From Siphonodentalium dalli (Eukaryota; Mollusca; Scaphopoda; Gadilida; Siphonodentaliidae): a stretch of 64,000 nt of DNA. Positions 11,739 to 23,400 of this stretch are shown here, in pieces; the stretch's first letter is position 1, and each line of letters starts with the position of its first letter. The translations under genes and the position numbers were made by a program. Where the stretch lies: the NCBI GenBank assembly GCA_032622095.1, contig CP136068.1, positions 124,195,989 through 124,259,988 of the forward strand, read 5' to 3'. Under the pieces are notes generated by a model. It saw only the letters and a program-made list of their open reading frames with translations. It ran no database searches and was not told where the DNA came from.

Positions 11739-13319
11739 TAAACCAGACACCGTAGCTTATGGAACATTCTGTTTTAGTATTAAATTTGGAGAAACCCGAC
11801 AGCATCAACGTAACAACTACAACAACTCATCTATGCCAATGATATGTTTAGCCAAATAGATGTGGATAGAGTGGTATTGTTTAAAAATGTTAAACAATGT
11901 TATCATGTCCATGTTTATTGCTAAATATTGCTGGGCTTATATATGGATGGTTGTTCTATAATTCCTGGTCGGGTTTATCCAAATATGGAGTTTAAATTAT
12001 GTTCATCTGAGTATAAAGAAAACACTTTCTCCGTCCACTCGATACCTCCCCCGGGATACATGTTTCACATACTAAATTAACATCTTAGTCAACATAACAA
12101 ATCTCTCCCTCAAATACTTTGCCACAAGAATAAAAATAAATTGTCAGTATAAATAGGCAAGACATCTCTGGACACTTTCTAAGAGATAATTTATTTAAAA
12201 GAAGATATATATGTGCATTATTTGCTTGGTCTTATAAATTATATAGTACAACACAGTAAGATACAAGTGACACATTGCGGGGACAATACTGTGTCGAAGA
12301 ACATAGTTAAGGGGACCCTTCCACCATCCTTCATAATATATCATGACTCCATCTGTTGTGAACAAACCATCGACTTAGGCTTAATGGATCGTTCTCCCCC
12401 AATAGTATACTTGGCTTTGAACCGGCCATGGTATTTCCCCGTAAATGAGATACTGTCTATAATCAGATGGTATTGGTTATGTTCAAATAGTGACACAGAT
12501 ATGAAACTGTACATGTTTGTGCCCCATGGGCCATTGATCATTATAAGATCGAGAAACTTAGTCTAGGTAATTACCAGGAATTCACTGAAAATTGCAATTA
12601 TAGCTTATAGGGTCGTAATTCAACGTTTGCGTTTCCGATACAGTTAATACCCAAATGTGAAATTTGAGATATACCTGGTCGTCAAAGTGAACCAGATGTC
12701 TTATTTAAGGTTAGCAACGGTTGGTAATCAAATACCACAATTGTATAATAATCATTTATTGGTATTGCCTTAATTTGGTCAGTGGTGCTGGCTTTGTTCA
12801 AAGTTGGGCACATGCATGTCTAAATCTATATATGCAGCCATGTTCTGCATAGGCCACTGATCATTATAAGGTCGGGAGACTTTGCCACCGGACCCGATAG
12901 CTCATTAGTAGTGGTTACTAAGCACCTACTCGGAATGCAGGAAAATGCATCTATGGTTGATACCTATTTTACTCATTAAGCTCTACTCTAGTGGAAATTC
13001 GAATTTACTTGATTTTCACAGCTATACACGAAGCGTGGAGATTAACTGTGGTCAGAATATTGATGGTGAATGTTGGGTTTCAGTCGATGCACTGAAGTTT
13101 AGTTTAAACATATTTTATTGTATCATTTATGTACAAATGGGATTGGGGCACAAGTTATACAACTTAGATAGCCCCTCTCCCCATATAATTACACACGTTA
13201 TTATAACAACAAGATGGTATATACATATGTTTAAATTGTTTTTTTGTGTGTGTGTGTTACCAGATCCGGGTTCAAATATGTGAGTTCATTTAGTTTGATT
13301 TCTGGTTGTTGACATAGAG
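11739..13319. other. AT-rich DNA, no gene seen
   Basis: Open frames at 12213-12566 and 12945-13283 match nothing I know and overlap opposite-strand frames. The phrase ccattgatcattataagatcg (12531-12551) has a diverged echo at 12855-12875, a small direct repeat. Confidence 0.4.
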
Positions 13320-13439
13320 AAGATGTGTTTGTCAGTTTTAATGTTATCTTTTAATGTTTTAATGTTATCTTTTGGCTCTGCATGGGGTACTAAGACGATG
13401 GCGTTCGTGCGTGACGTTGACCCAGGGGTGGTGAATGTG

Positions 13440-14717
13440 TTAATTGGTAAAGCGGTTTGTAGCGACTATATATTTTTGAACTTCTGCAAATATTAATTTG
13501 TTTTTGTTATTACTAATGTTTGTTAGACCTTTAAGGAAGCCGGTGGTATTATATACAGTGATACCCTTTGTTCTAAGCCTATTAAAGAACAGTACGCGTT
13601 GTGTCTGGTATAAGGGGCATAAGAAAAAGTAATGGTGGGCGTCTTCGATTTCGTTTCCACAATCACAGAATGGGCTAAGAGCTATGTGGTTTTCAAATTT
13701 GTCATGATTTAGGTCGCTGCATTTGTTTCTCAATTTGGTATGTATTATATTGTTTTTTCGGGAACCGGTATAATAGTAATTTGGGGGTTTGGGTATGTCG
13801 TATATAATTTTGAGGAATATCTTGAATTCATGTAGGCTTTCAGCTTTGGTTACAATGTCGGGGAGTTTGTTCCAAGTTAGGCACATTTTTGGCATGAACG
13901 ATTTTCTGAAATGTTCTGTTTCACAATAATATGCGTAGAAGTCGCCAGGTCTTCTGAAGGAATAACCCGATACCTCGCCGGCTCGCGGTGGTAGGAGTAT
14001 GGTTAGATAACTAGGTGCGTCAGCATTTATTATTTTGTAAAGCGTTTGTAATTTGTGAAATTCGCGTCTTATTTGCAGTGTGGGCCAGCCAACTTCAAGC
14101 ATTAAATCTTTAATGGGGGCAGAACGCGTTAAACCACTGACAATTCTTGCTGCATCTTTATGAAGGCGATCGAGTCTTTCAGTCTGTTGCTGTGGCGCAC
14201 AGTCCCAGACAATATCGACGTAGTCCATTAAGGGGAGTATATAAGTTAGATAAATACATTCAAGTGTCTTTCGGTCAAGCTTATATTTTAGTTTTCTGAG
14301 TTGGGATAATCTTGCAGAAACCTTTTTCGCTACGTTATCCAGATATTTGTTCCATTTGAGATTATTTTGGAGTTCCAGACCAAGATGCGTGTGCGAATCT
14401 ACAAAGGAAACATCGTTTCCCTGGAATTTCAAGTTGAGATGGGGATTTCCGGATACTAGGGAGTAAGATAGCGCTACAGTTTTTTGAGGATTGAAGGACA
14501 CTAGCCATTTTTGAGCCCATTCGTCAATGTTATTCAAGTCGTTATTTAGATCACTTGTTAGGATATCCATATCGTAATGAGAAGCAGACAAGCATGTATC
14601 GTCTGCGAACATTCGCGTATCGGACTGGGTGACGTCAGGTAGGTCGTTTATATAGACCAGAAACAGGAAGGGGCCCAATATAGATCCTTGGGGCACCCCA
14701 GCTGGGATACGTTTCAA
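13440..14717 (-). pseudogene. LINE ORF, C-terminal part: RT motifs B to thumb, C-terminal knuckle
   Basis: This 425-codon frame starts at motif B (AGVPQGSILGPF), contains MFADDTCLSAS (motif C) and the motif D/E region (NPQKTVAL, HTHLGLELQNNLKW), then the thumb-like segment KLKYKLDRKTLECIYLTYIL. The C-terminal domain includes CDCGNEIEDAHHYFFLCPLY, a CxC...H...C arrangement seen at the C-terminus of many Jockey/CR1/L2-like LINEs and thought to bind nucleic acid. The frame ends at a normal stop. Its Met is not a biological start; the protein would be continuous with the upstream RT frame but for the slip. Confidence 0.9.
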
Positions 14718-14734
14718 GTCAGAATATGTATCAT

Positions 14735-15331
14735 TTACAAGGACTCTTTGCTTTCTGTTATGTAAATAATCCTCCAGCCAGGCCAGAAGTCGTCCCCTAT
14801 AATTCCATAGTGACTCAACTTATACACCAGCCCCCGGTGCCAGACTCTCTCAAATGCCTTTGAGATATCACAAAATACAGAACAAGTATATAAGCCTTTG
14901 TCGAGAGTCTGGCACAGGTTGTGGTATAAATCGATGAGTTGGTATGAGGTACTGCGTCCTGGTAGAAAACCAGATTGGTGGTGGTATAAGAGTTTGTTAT
15001 CAAAAAAGAAAGTATTTAGATCGTTTAAAACTAAATTTTCAAATATTTTGGCCAGGCAAGGTAGTAGGGATATAGGTCTATAATTTTTACTATCAGAGGG
15101 GTCGTCTTTTTTAAAGATTGGTGTTACGTTAGCAATTTTCCAATCAGTTGGGAATTTAGATTGTTTTAGTGAAAGCTTAAATAAGATCCGTAAAGGCGAT
15201 GCAATGGTTTCGGCAGTGTTTATTAGCATTCGCGCACTTATTCCATCATGGCCATGGGCTTTATTCAATTTGAGTAAGATAGCGCTACAGTTTTTTGAGG
15301 ATTGAAGGACACTAGCCATTTTTGAGCCCAT
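14735..15331 (-). pseudogene. LINE RT motifs 1 to A, second duplicated piece
   Basis: From the Leu of LNKAHGHDGIS onward this 198-codon frame repeats the end of the 690-codon frame residue for residue, including the same out-of-frame tail after GIIGDDF (slip near 14785). Its first ~20 residues are read through the duplication junction and have no counterpart in the LINE protein. Because both copies carry the same slip, the frameshift predates the duplication or is a shared assembly feature. Confidence 0.85.
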
Positions 15332-15528
15332 TCGTCAATGTTATTCAAGTCGTTATTTAGATCACTTGTTAGGATATCCATATCGTAATGAGAAGCAGAC
15401 AAGCATGTATCGTCTGCGAACATTCGCGTATCGGACTGGGTGACGTCAGGTAGGTCGTTTATATAGACCAGAAACAGGAAGGGGCCCAATATAGATCCTT
15501 GGGGCACCCCAGCTGGGATACGTTTCAA
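15265..15528 (-). pseudogene. LINE RT motifs B and C, first duplicated piece
   Basis: This frame continues the RT after the slip. It starts at KRIPAGVPQGSILGP (motif B), has FADDT (motif C with both catalytic Asp) and runs to ALSYS, where the duplication junction at about 15272-15274 interrupts the protein. From there the sequence jumps back to RT motif 1, so the normal thumb and C-terminus do not follow. The same residues recur intact at the start of the 13440-14717 frame. Confidence 0.85.
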
Positions 15529-15545
15529 GTCAGAATATGTATCAT

Positions 15546-17618
15546 TTACAAGGACTCTTTGCTTTCTGTTATGTAAATAATCCTCCAGCCAGGCCAGAAG
15601 TCGTCCCCTATAATTCCATAGTGACTCAACTTATACACCAGCCCCCGGTGCCAGACTCTCTCAAATGCCTTTGAGATATCACAAAATACAGAACAAGTAT
15701 ATAAGCCTTTGTCGAGAGTCTGGCACAGGTTGTGGTATAAATCGATGAGTTGGTATGAGGTACTGCGTCCTGGTAGAAAACCAGATTGGTGGTGGTATAA
15801 GAGTTTGTTATCAAAAAAGAAAGTATTTAGATCGTTTAAAACTAAATTTTCAAATATTTTGGCCAGGCAAGGTAGTAGGGATATAGGTCTATAATTTTTA
15901 CTATCAGAGGGGTCGTCTTTTTTAAAGATTGGTGTTACGTTAGCAATTTTCCAATCAGTTGGGAATTTAGATTGTTTTAGTGAAAGCTTAAATAAGATCC
16001 GTAAAGGCGATGCAATGGTTTCGGCAGTGTTTATTAGCATTCGCGCACTTATTCCATCATGGCCATGGGCTTTATTCAATTTGAGGGTTTTGATACTTCT
16101 TATGATGTTTTCTCTTGATACTTCAATTTCTGTTATCGTGTTTGAGCAGCGAAGTTTAAATAACGGGGGGTTGCTGTCTTCTCTCGCTAATGTTGCGTTT
16201 GATATGAAACTCTCGTTTAGAATGTTCGCTTTCTCGAAATCATCAAATGCATAAGTATCGGCATGGGTACTATTTCTTACAGGTTGATTATATATTGGCG
16301 GGATAGTCGCTGTTTTTTTCTTATTAAATAAATAATTCATAAGATGCCAAAAGTCTCTAGGAGTTGGCGATTCTCTAACTTTCTCTTCGATTTTTTCGTC
16401 AAAATTTGCTTTAGCATATTTTTTCATATTATTTACGCGATTTCGTGTCTTTTTATATCTTTCCCAGTGGTATAGGGTATTATTTTTTATGGCCTTGGAT
16501 CTCAGCCTATCACGTTTCCGTATTTCTCTACGTATTTCTGAAGTGAACCATAATTTGTCTTTAGGTCTGATTACAACAGTAGATTTCGGAATTGAATCGT
16601 TCATTACTTCTAGAAATTTGTCATTGAATGATCTAACTGCTTGGTCGATGTTTGTCGCTGCAGTTGGCTGGAGGATATGTTCCCAGCCTATGCTATTTAA
16701 TATATTATTGGCCTTTTCGAAGTCAGCCCGTTTATAATTCCAAATAGTACGATGGAATGAGGTTGCTGGGGAATAATCTGATGATATAGTGGCATAAACT
16801 GCAAGATGGTCTGAAACTCCAAGATTTAATGTATCGGCATCCAGTACCCTCAAAGAATCACTAACTATCAGTGGGTCAAGAAGAGTTTGGGATGTTCCCG
16901 CTATTCGCGTAGGTTTTTCAATCACATCACGCAGTCCGTAGTAATCGATTATGCCCTTTAGTTTTGACAATGGGTTAAGGAGATTTGAGTTGAAATCGCC
17001 AGTGATTATTAGTTTATGGTTTGCATCAAGCACGTCATTTATCAAAGTATCTAAGTTGTCCCAGTAGTTTTGATCACTCTCGCGTTCGGACCTATAGGAA
17101 ACAATCAGAAGGAATTTGGTGAGTTTTGATGTAATTTCAAAGCAGAGTACTGATGTGTCAAATTCAAATTCGGGTCGTCGGCTAAATATAATATGATTTG
17201 CAAACATTACACATATCCCTCCACCATGAGAGTCGCGATCGCTCCGCACAGGTTCGGAGAAGTCAAATAGTTTCAGTTTGTTAGAGCTATAAGATGCATC
17301 AAGATGAGTCTCGGAAAAACATAAAATATCGTAGTCGGAAATCAAGTGAGCAATGCTTTCTAATTTGTTTCTAATACTTCTAATATTGTAGTGTAATATA
17401 TTGAGTGTAGCTTTAGTATCATCTTGTGGGCCGGGGTGAACCTCAATATCGCCACCAATTACAAGGAGCAGAGCCATGAAATATATAATAGTGTTGATTT
17501 TCATTCCCCAAAAAGCGCATTCGTGCCCACGTTTTATAATTAGTTTTATATTCAGTAATCTTTTATTTAGATCGAAGATACCAATTGCAGCTCTATGTTG
17601 AATCGAAGAGTTAGGCAT
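15546..17618 (-). pseudogene. LINE ORF, N-terminal part: 2A-like motif, endonuclease, RT motifs 1 to A
   Basis: This 690-codon frame encodes the front of the LINE polyprotein. Residues about 41-55 are hydrophobic and run straight into DIEVHPGP (57-64), a 2A-like ending. The endonuclease/exonuclease/phosphatase fold follows: LNILHYNIRSIRNK, then CFSETHLD (catalytic Glu), DSHGGGICV, ITGDFN (Asp/Asn pair) and GVSDHLAVY (catalytic Asp-His). RT signals begin with LNKAHGHDGISARML, NYRPISLLP, QSGFLPGRST and CDISKAFERVWH (motif A Asp present). Past GIIGDDF the frame slips (near 15596) and the last ~17 residues are out of frame. The true start could instead be Met39, just before the hydrophobic run. 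Identification as an APE-type LINE is secure; the clade is less so. Confidence 0.9.
17427..17450 (-). other. 2A-like ribosome-skipping motif, with His in place of Asn
   Basis: The eight codons read DIEVHPGP, against the family pattern D-(V/I)-E-x-N-P-G-P. A hydrophobic run (IIYFMALLLVIGG) precedes it. In APE-type LINEs of other invertebrates such N-terminal 2A sequences are known, and some also act as signal sequences. Here the usual Asn is His, so activity is uncertain. Confidence 0.75.
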
Positions 17619-17847
17619 GAGATTTTAATCTGGATTTCCAATTGTATATTGAGCTGCATGTTGGTATCCACATCGTGAAAATCGATTTGACTGGTAGTGA
17701 ACAAGGGTCTGGTAACACATTTCTTAACAACGGGTGACTGTGGAGGTTGAGATGGTATGAATGAAACCTGTTATATGTACGTAACATGAAAAAAGCAGAG
17801 TGCAACATAATACATACATATACATATACAGAAATACATAATGTCAT

Positions 17848-18033
17848 GATTATGGTGGGGTGGTTTCATACATACATGGGGTTGCGATATATGCTCCCTG
17901 CGGTCCTCAATCTGATATAACTTTTTGTTTTTGAATCGACCTTATAGTTTATTTAATTTTGATTCCAGTACTTATATATAGGGCCTTGGTGTTTCGGTAG
18001 TTTCGTGACTTTTTACTGTGAAGGTCTGCGTTA
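17848..18033. other. Short spacer, no gene seen
   Basis: AT-rich sequence between the 5' side of the LINE and the next open frame. Confidence 0.4.
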
Positions 18034-18387
18034 TCATGACATTAATGGCATTAATTTAGCGTCGTTAATGGTGCGTCGGGTACGCAGCCCCTTGTCCATG
18101 TTTTTGGATATATAAATTTTACTAACAATTGAATCCTTAAGGTCAGAAAGGTCAAAGTGGTAAGAAATACTCCCACGCAAACCATGGCACACAACGCACA
18201 AAATTGAGCTCGACTCTGTTTTTAGGATAAATTTTTGATGACGTGGTCTACCGTAGTTTGTAGTATTTTTACAGCAAGGTGTGATCACGTGGTTTCGTAA
18301 CGCAGCCATTGCGTGTTTTGGTAAGGTTTGCCTCGTGGATTTTGATCGTGTTGTGTAATTAAGACTCTTCGCCTTCGCGCCTGGCAA
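18034..18387 (-). CDS. Unrecognised 117-codon basic open frame
   Basis: I cannot assign this product. It opens MPGAKAKSLNYTTRSKST, is rich in Lys/Arg, and has an internal Met (MAALRNHVITPCCK) and a stretch ILCVVCHGLRGSISYHF. No signal peptide or membrane segment is evident, and the scattered cysteines form no motif I can name. It is not overlapped by a long competing frame and its sequence is less AT-biased than its surroundings, which is mild support for a real exon or a fragment of an old element. Similarity search or transcripts would decide. Confidence 0.2.
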   Translation of the reverse strand: MPGAKAKSLNYTTRSKSTRQTLPKHAMAALRNHVITPCCKNTTNYGRPRHQKFILKTESSSILCVVCHGLRGSISYHFDLSDLKDSIVSKIYISKNMDKGLRTRRTINDAKLMPLMS

Positions 18388-19017
18388 GCTATTATTTATG
18401 CATTTTTGCGAGCAAACTTTTCTGTGGCAGGTCGGTGAATTTCAGTGGTATATTCTAAGTTATATTACTAGTATTAGGTTTTTATTTATCCGTTTTATTC
18501 CATTGTTTATTCTGGAATTTTTAGTTTTCCATCAGGATCAGGCATTTTGTCTGAGAATCACAGTTTCTTGTCAAAAGTACCGAAAAAACAAGGCCCCAAA
18601 CGAATTTACAAGTTGATTTAACTAATCACTCTTAGTGATAGCATTTAGAAATTCAATTTCATGTACAAATTGAATATGCACTGCATATTCAAAATGAAAT
18701 TATCATAATTCATATTATTCATAATCATTTACATTAAATTACAACTTGACTGGTCAGTGCAGATGCAATTTATTAGTTTACCGAATGTAGAATATGTTGG
18801 TTAATTCAGTGTCAGACTCATGTCAGTGGAGCAAACCACGGTATTCAGGTATTAATATCATTATTTGGGTGCATTGATGATGACATGATAGCGATATATC
18901 ATTATATGGCATTTTCAGGGGGGGGGGGTGGCATCACATCCTTGGCATCGAACATTTTGTCCGGTTCATTGATCTTAATGTGATTTGGTGCTTTCGTTAT
19001 TACCGGTAGACGGCGTG
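18388..19017. other. AT-rich DNA with small palindrome and G run
   Basis: A short palindrome (gaatatgcactgcatattc) lies near 18675-18695, and a run of nine or more G near 18919. No coding signal. Confidence 0.45.
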
Positions 19018-19226
19018 AGCTTTCCGATGAATGGCAACAAGCCACACGTGACCACCGACCGGATCCCGAAAAACCACCCACAATTCTGCCGCGGCCAAGT
19101 GGTCAATCTCTTTGGGCATTACTATAGCAATGCCCAAAGCAATCGACCACCCAGCCACAGCAGAACCACGGGAAACTCTTCAGGACTCAGTCGGAAATGC
19201 GGCCCGTTGCCATTCACTGGAAAGCT
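19018..19226. mobile_element. Foldback element, family C (copy 1)
   Basis: The left end agctttccgatgaatggcaa is matched by the inverted right end near 19207-19226. The centre is the hairpin tttgggcattactatagcaatgcccaaa at 19113-19140, written here in two parts: tttgggcatt and its inverse. The left half aligns with the right half of the foldback element at 29731-29981, but with tip and centre exchanged. No coding capacity. Confidence 0.6.
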
Positions 19227-19394
19227 AAGAACCGTGATCACTAGTAATAGTGATTTCACTCTTTCCCTAAACAATGTCTCGATGCCAGATAAATTAATAA
19301 TAGTGATTCATAGGAATTTGCTCTAAAAGTAATAATCGTGCAGAAATTATTTTTGGCACCTTGAGGAATGTAATTTTCTCAGAATTTTGTTTGT

Positions 19395-19945
19395 TTCCTC
19401 TCTACTAAACTCAATTAACTAGTACAGACAACAGGACAAAGAGAGACTATCGGATATAGTGTTTTTTCAATACCAATTGTGGTGGAGGGTGGGGCTGGTA
19501 AACATCTTGTCTTCTTTTTAGTTCCTAGGATGCATCGATAAAGGATTTTTGGGTATTTTAATTTACCCTATTTTATGTAATATTCATTCGGTGCTTAATA
19601 TTATTGGTAAAATATATTATAACTCTTCCCGAAAAACACTCCGAGCAATATCCACCATTATATTGATTTTTTTTTTTTTTTGCTTCCTCTCTACTAAACT
19701 CAATTAACTAGTACAGACAACAGGACAAAGAGAGACTATCGGATATAGTGTTTTTTCAATACCAATTGTGGTGGAGGGTGGGGCTGGTAAACATCTTGTC
19801 TTCTTTTTAGTTCCTAGGATGCATCGATAAAAGATTTTTGGGTATTTTAATTTACCCTATTTTATGTAATATTCATTCGGTGCTTAATATTATTGGTAAA
19901 GTATATTATAACTCTTCCCGAAAACACTCCGAGCAATATCCACCA
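19395..19945 (+). repeat. 263 bp direct duplication with poly(T) spacer
   Basis: A block of about 263 bases (starting ttcctctctactaaactc, ending gagcaatatccacca) occurs at 19395-19657 and 19684-19945. Only a few differences are visible: one base in gataaaggat/gataaaagat, one in taaaatat/taaagtat, and one A indel. The 26 base spacer contains a run of about 14 T. High identity implies a recent duplication. Confidence 0.85.
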
Positions 19946-20308
19946 GGACTACTGTTCTTTGTAAATATTATTAGGGTACAGAGATTTTTATTTTTAGATA
20001 TGTGTATAGGAAATGTTGATGTTTTGCTGCGGAATTTCAGATTTGTATACTTAAATATATTTCACACATGTAGTTATTATGGTACTAGTGTGATTGTCAT
20101 GCAAAAGCTTTTGTTCTAAATATAGTAACAATTTATGTCCCTTATTTTTTTATTGTTTTTTAATTCATGTTACCCATGGTCACTTAAACTCAACATTGTT
20201 ATAGTAAAGTGAGTCATGGCAGCTTATATGCTCATTGATGTACAGTGCTCGGGAAGAGGTACAACTTTTAAAATTTACCAATTCTTGAATTCCAGTTTAG
20301 GATGGTAG

Positions 20309-20346
<38 letters not shown>

Positions 20347-20939
20347 CTTTTTTATATTCCTCGTTGAAAGATTATTTTTTTAAATAGTAAGTTTGGGATG
20401 GGGACATTTTTATGCTTACATGTATTTTGGTAAATAATGAGAATACATGTATGCGTAAAAAATATAAACCATAGTATGTTAGGCATCTTATTAGATAAAT
20501 AGTGAGGAACGATATGAATCAACCGTTACTCCCTTGGTTTAGACTTTCAGTAATTTCATTTGTGCGTATATTGCTACATAAACACATTCCCAATTTTCAA
20601 TTGGGAAGTTTGGTACGGGGAATTTTTTTGTTTCCATAATGTCATAAATCAAAGAAAATAAATGTGTATATTCTGCTGCAAATACCTTTGCCATATATAA
20701 TCGATTGGTTTGTAGATAGCCTACTGGTTTTGGGGTATATTACTAAAAAATATTATGAGATACTATAGTAGTATTGCCTGCATTGGTCATCTTGTGATGA
20801 GTGAAAAGAATGGTATTATATCTAAGTTTATATCTTCTATGAACCAGGATGTTTTTCCCACAGACTATTGGGGAAATGAGGCAGGGGAAATGAGGCAGGG
20901 GGCTGACAGGCTGATCTTGTCGTGATGAGAAGAAACCAG
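19946..20939. other. AT-rich DNA with a 30 base poly(T) tract
   Basis: A run of 30 T (20311-20340) could be the tail of a minus-strand retroposon, but no element body could be recognised to its right. No gene seen. Confidence 0.5.
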
Positions 20940-21354
20940 GGGTAGGCTATCCCCTAGAATTTCCTTCCTGAAAAGTTGGATGGAAGGAGCAGAAGAGGAT
21001 GCATAGCCCTGGAGATACAGCCTGTCAGCCCTGCTTATAAATGTTTCTTATTTGATTTGTCTGAATAAGTGGTATAGTTATTGAATTTTCGAGTCGCAAC
21101 TTAGTTTACTACTGAGGCCAAAGGTAATATATATATGACTTTTTAAAGATGATGTCTTAACATGATCTTATACCCTTTGTGTACGGGTATATGTATAGGT
21201 AGTGGGGGTGGGGTGGGACTGTATAGCAATCCAGTCTGGGTTTGATGGAATTTTGCCCAGATGGGGGGGGGGGGGGGTAGGCCTTCCCCTATGGCTCATC
21301 TCTTCCCGAAAGGTTGATATGGAAGAGACAATAAAAGGAAGCATAGCCCTGTGT
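20940..21354 (+). repeat. Pair of diverged direct repeats
   Basis: A ~75 base block (ggtaggctatcccct ... gcatagccctgg, 20940-21013) recurs as ggtaggccttcccct ... gcatagccctgtg at 21277-21354. The second copy is preceded by a run of about 15 G. Confidence 0.5.
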
Positions 21355-23061
21355 GGTACTGTCAAACACCCTTGTCCTAGATAAATGCGTTTGAGTTGAT
21401 TTCCTACACAAAAACTATTCATAATTGTTTGTGTTAGATTAGCATCCAACACTTAACACTTTTGGCTGCTGGTACAAAGATATTTAATTTTTCCTTTCTA
21501 ATATGCTCTTCTGCTTTCAAAAGTATATGGTGCAAAAGATAAACTAACTGTACTGACATTCCATGTAGGCCCGATAATTTTGGTAAGGTATATGCAGATT
21601 ATACACACACATATAATTATACATTGTCACATTATCGTCCAACCCTCTCTAAGCCAAATGCTCATTGATGAGTAGATATCCATGCGTTCTTCAGATTTCA
21701 AAAGTATAAGGTACAAAAGATAAATTAGCTGTATTGACATTTCTGCCTATAGTCTTTATTATGACTTTCAATTTGGAGTGCTCATTTTTTAGTAGTTTCC
21801 ATAGGAAATATTCGGATAGTAATTTACACAAACAAGGTCATTGGCCGAACTTATCTTCGTCCATTTTCAGTACTTTTGTTATCTGTATTTTGTTATATTG
21901 TCTGTAGATAACCTCTAAAACAATAATAGACCATTAGGATATTTATATTTTGGGGAAATCCATTTGATATAGAGAGGGTTTGACGGTGCTTGTCGATATA
22001 GATTTATGCATTTTCTTATTTACTCATTTCTTCATATATTATAATATCTTTACATACACATACATTATAATATTTACACGTTACAAGTAATAAATCGACC
22101 CTTACATGTTTGGGGCTGTCCGGGAGTTTGCATAAACCCTGTGCCAATGCACAATCCCAGACATGCAAGCATCCCGTGGGTAGTCTCGCATATATGTGAG
22201 AATACAACAGCCCAACGCCATATACCCCGAGCCGTGTCCCCCCACCACACATGCAGGACCCCTTTGGAGACCGGCATATATGAGGGGAAGGACCGGCACA
22301 GGACCATTAATGTTGGACCGGTGCAACTCCAGTAATGAAGGTCACTAACATTTAAGCAATGTATGGATATATAGGAAAATTATATATTTAAATTCATAGT
22401 TTAAATCTTGCGCAGAGCCTGGAATGGAGCCCTGCTATGTGGCGAGTCGTGCTCGCCTGCGGGCTATGTGTGTACCATGGGCGCATGGTTGTGAAAGGTT
22501 TGTATTTTTGGTGAGGTAAAATTTGCCCGTAACCTCCATAGCAACTGAAGTTGGTCAAATGTAACTGGCGTGGGAAGCGTGAAAGCAAAGCCTATACCGC
22601 TCTAGTAAAGATCTCAGCTGCACCGAAATGTCCGTTTATCAGTAGCACAAATCCTGCGAAAACACAGATTCTCTCAGTGCATGTGGGATAGACTCCTATG
22701 ACAACGATTGAGTTAATGACAGCGAACAACTACCATCTATACATGTATATTTGTGATACTACATCCCGTTATGATCAACGATGTGGTTTTAAAACTAGTC
22801 AGTGGACAACAATACAGACAAGTATCAAATAAAACAATGATATGATATGTAATCACATCGTGAATAGTCTTGTTGTGAATATTTTCAATTGATTGAACAG
22901 GCTGCATATTATCGAAACTACAAAACAATTCGACACTCACTTTTGCCAATTACTGTATATTGAGGCATAACTATATCATATGTTGCAACTATGAAATCAC
23001 GGATAGTTACAGTGGGTCAAACACGAGTGTTAAACTTACAATCAACGTTTGAGCATATCAC
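21355..23061. other. AT-rich DNA, no gene seen
   Basis: Several overlapping frames at 22016-22335 on both strands are mutual shadows in a GC-richer patch and match nothing I recognise. The phrase tttcaaaagtata near 21516 has a relative near 21697, suggesting another old direct repeat. Confidence 0.4.
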
Positions 23062-23400
23062 GAAATTCTCCATAGGGTTGAGTGTTAAATTTTGATCACA
23101 ACTGTAGCCAGCAAGAATCATCTGATCACATCCATTCCTTTTAAAACTACGTCTGTGTTTCATACTTAGTATTTTTTAGGAATATCAGTACGCGCATATC
23201 ATCATACGCGAAATGGCGCCATCTATCCAAAGTACTAGAATCCCCATAGGGCTCAGTGTTAAATTTTGATCACAACTGTAGCCAACAAGAATGAACCGAT
23301 CACATCAAAATTTTCAAAAATACATGTAATGGTCATATCTAGTAGTTTGGAGTAGTTTCAAATCGCACCGATCACCATACGCCAGATGGCACCATATACC
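23062..23400 (+). repeat. Two-copy tandem repeat, about 175 bp unit
   Basis: The sequence gtgttaaattttgatcacaa followed by ctgtagcc and caagaat occurs from about 23080 and again from about 23255. The copies end in catcatacgcgaaatggc and caccatacgccagatggc respectively. Moderately diverged. Confidence 0.65.

Larger units (their letters stand above)
14461..16085. repeat. 811 bp tandem duplication inside the LINE reverse transcriptase
   Basis: The block starting gagtaagatagcgctacag at 14461 starts again at 15272. The segment ending ttcaatttgag at 15274 ends again at 16085, and everything I compared between is identical. The junctions share GAG, a 3 bp microhomology. Frames inside the two copies are exactly 811 bases apart and translate identically. 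Confidence 0.9.
13320..17830 (-). mobile_element. APE-type LINE (CR1/Jockey/L2-like), near full-length ORF2, frameshifted and internally duplicated
   Basis: This minus-strand non-LTR retrotransposon carries, in order from 17618 down, a 2A-like motif, an apurinic-type endonuclease, a reverse transcriptase and a C-terminal cysteine/histidine knuckle. The RT is broken by one frameshift, and its middle is present twice because of an 811 bp tandem duplication. Downstream of the last stop (13440) there is a short 3' region ending near 13340-13380 in repeats of a taatgttatcttt-type unit. Short tandem repeats at the 3' end are typical of CR1/L2-like elements. The 5' boundary near 17830 is a guess; I could not find a target-site duplication. 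Confidence 0.85.

Noticed and set aside
19395-19945. The 263 bp direct repeats as a pair of LTRs
   Set aside because: Only 26 bases lie between them, with no TG...CA ends, primer-binding site or polypurine tract visible.
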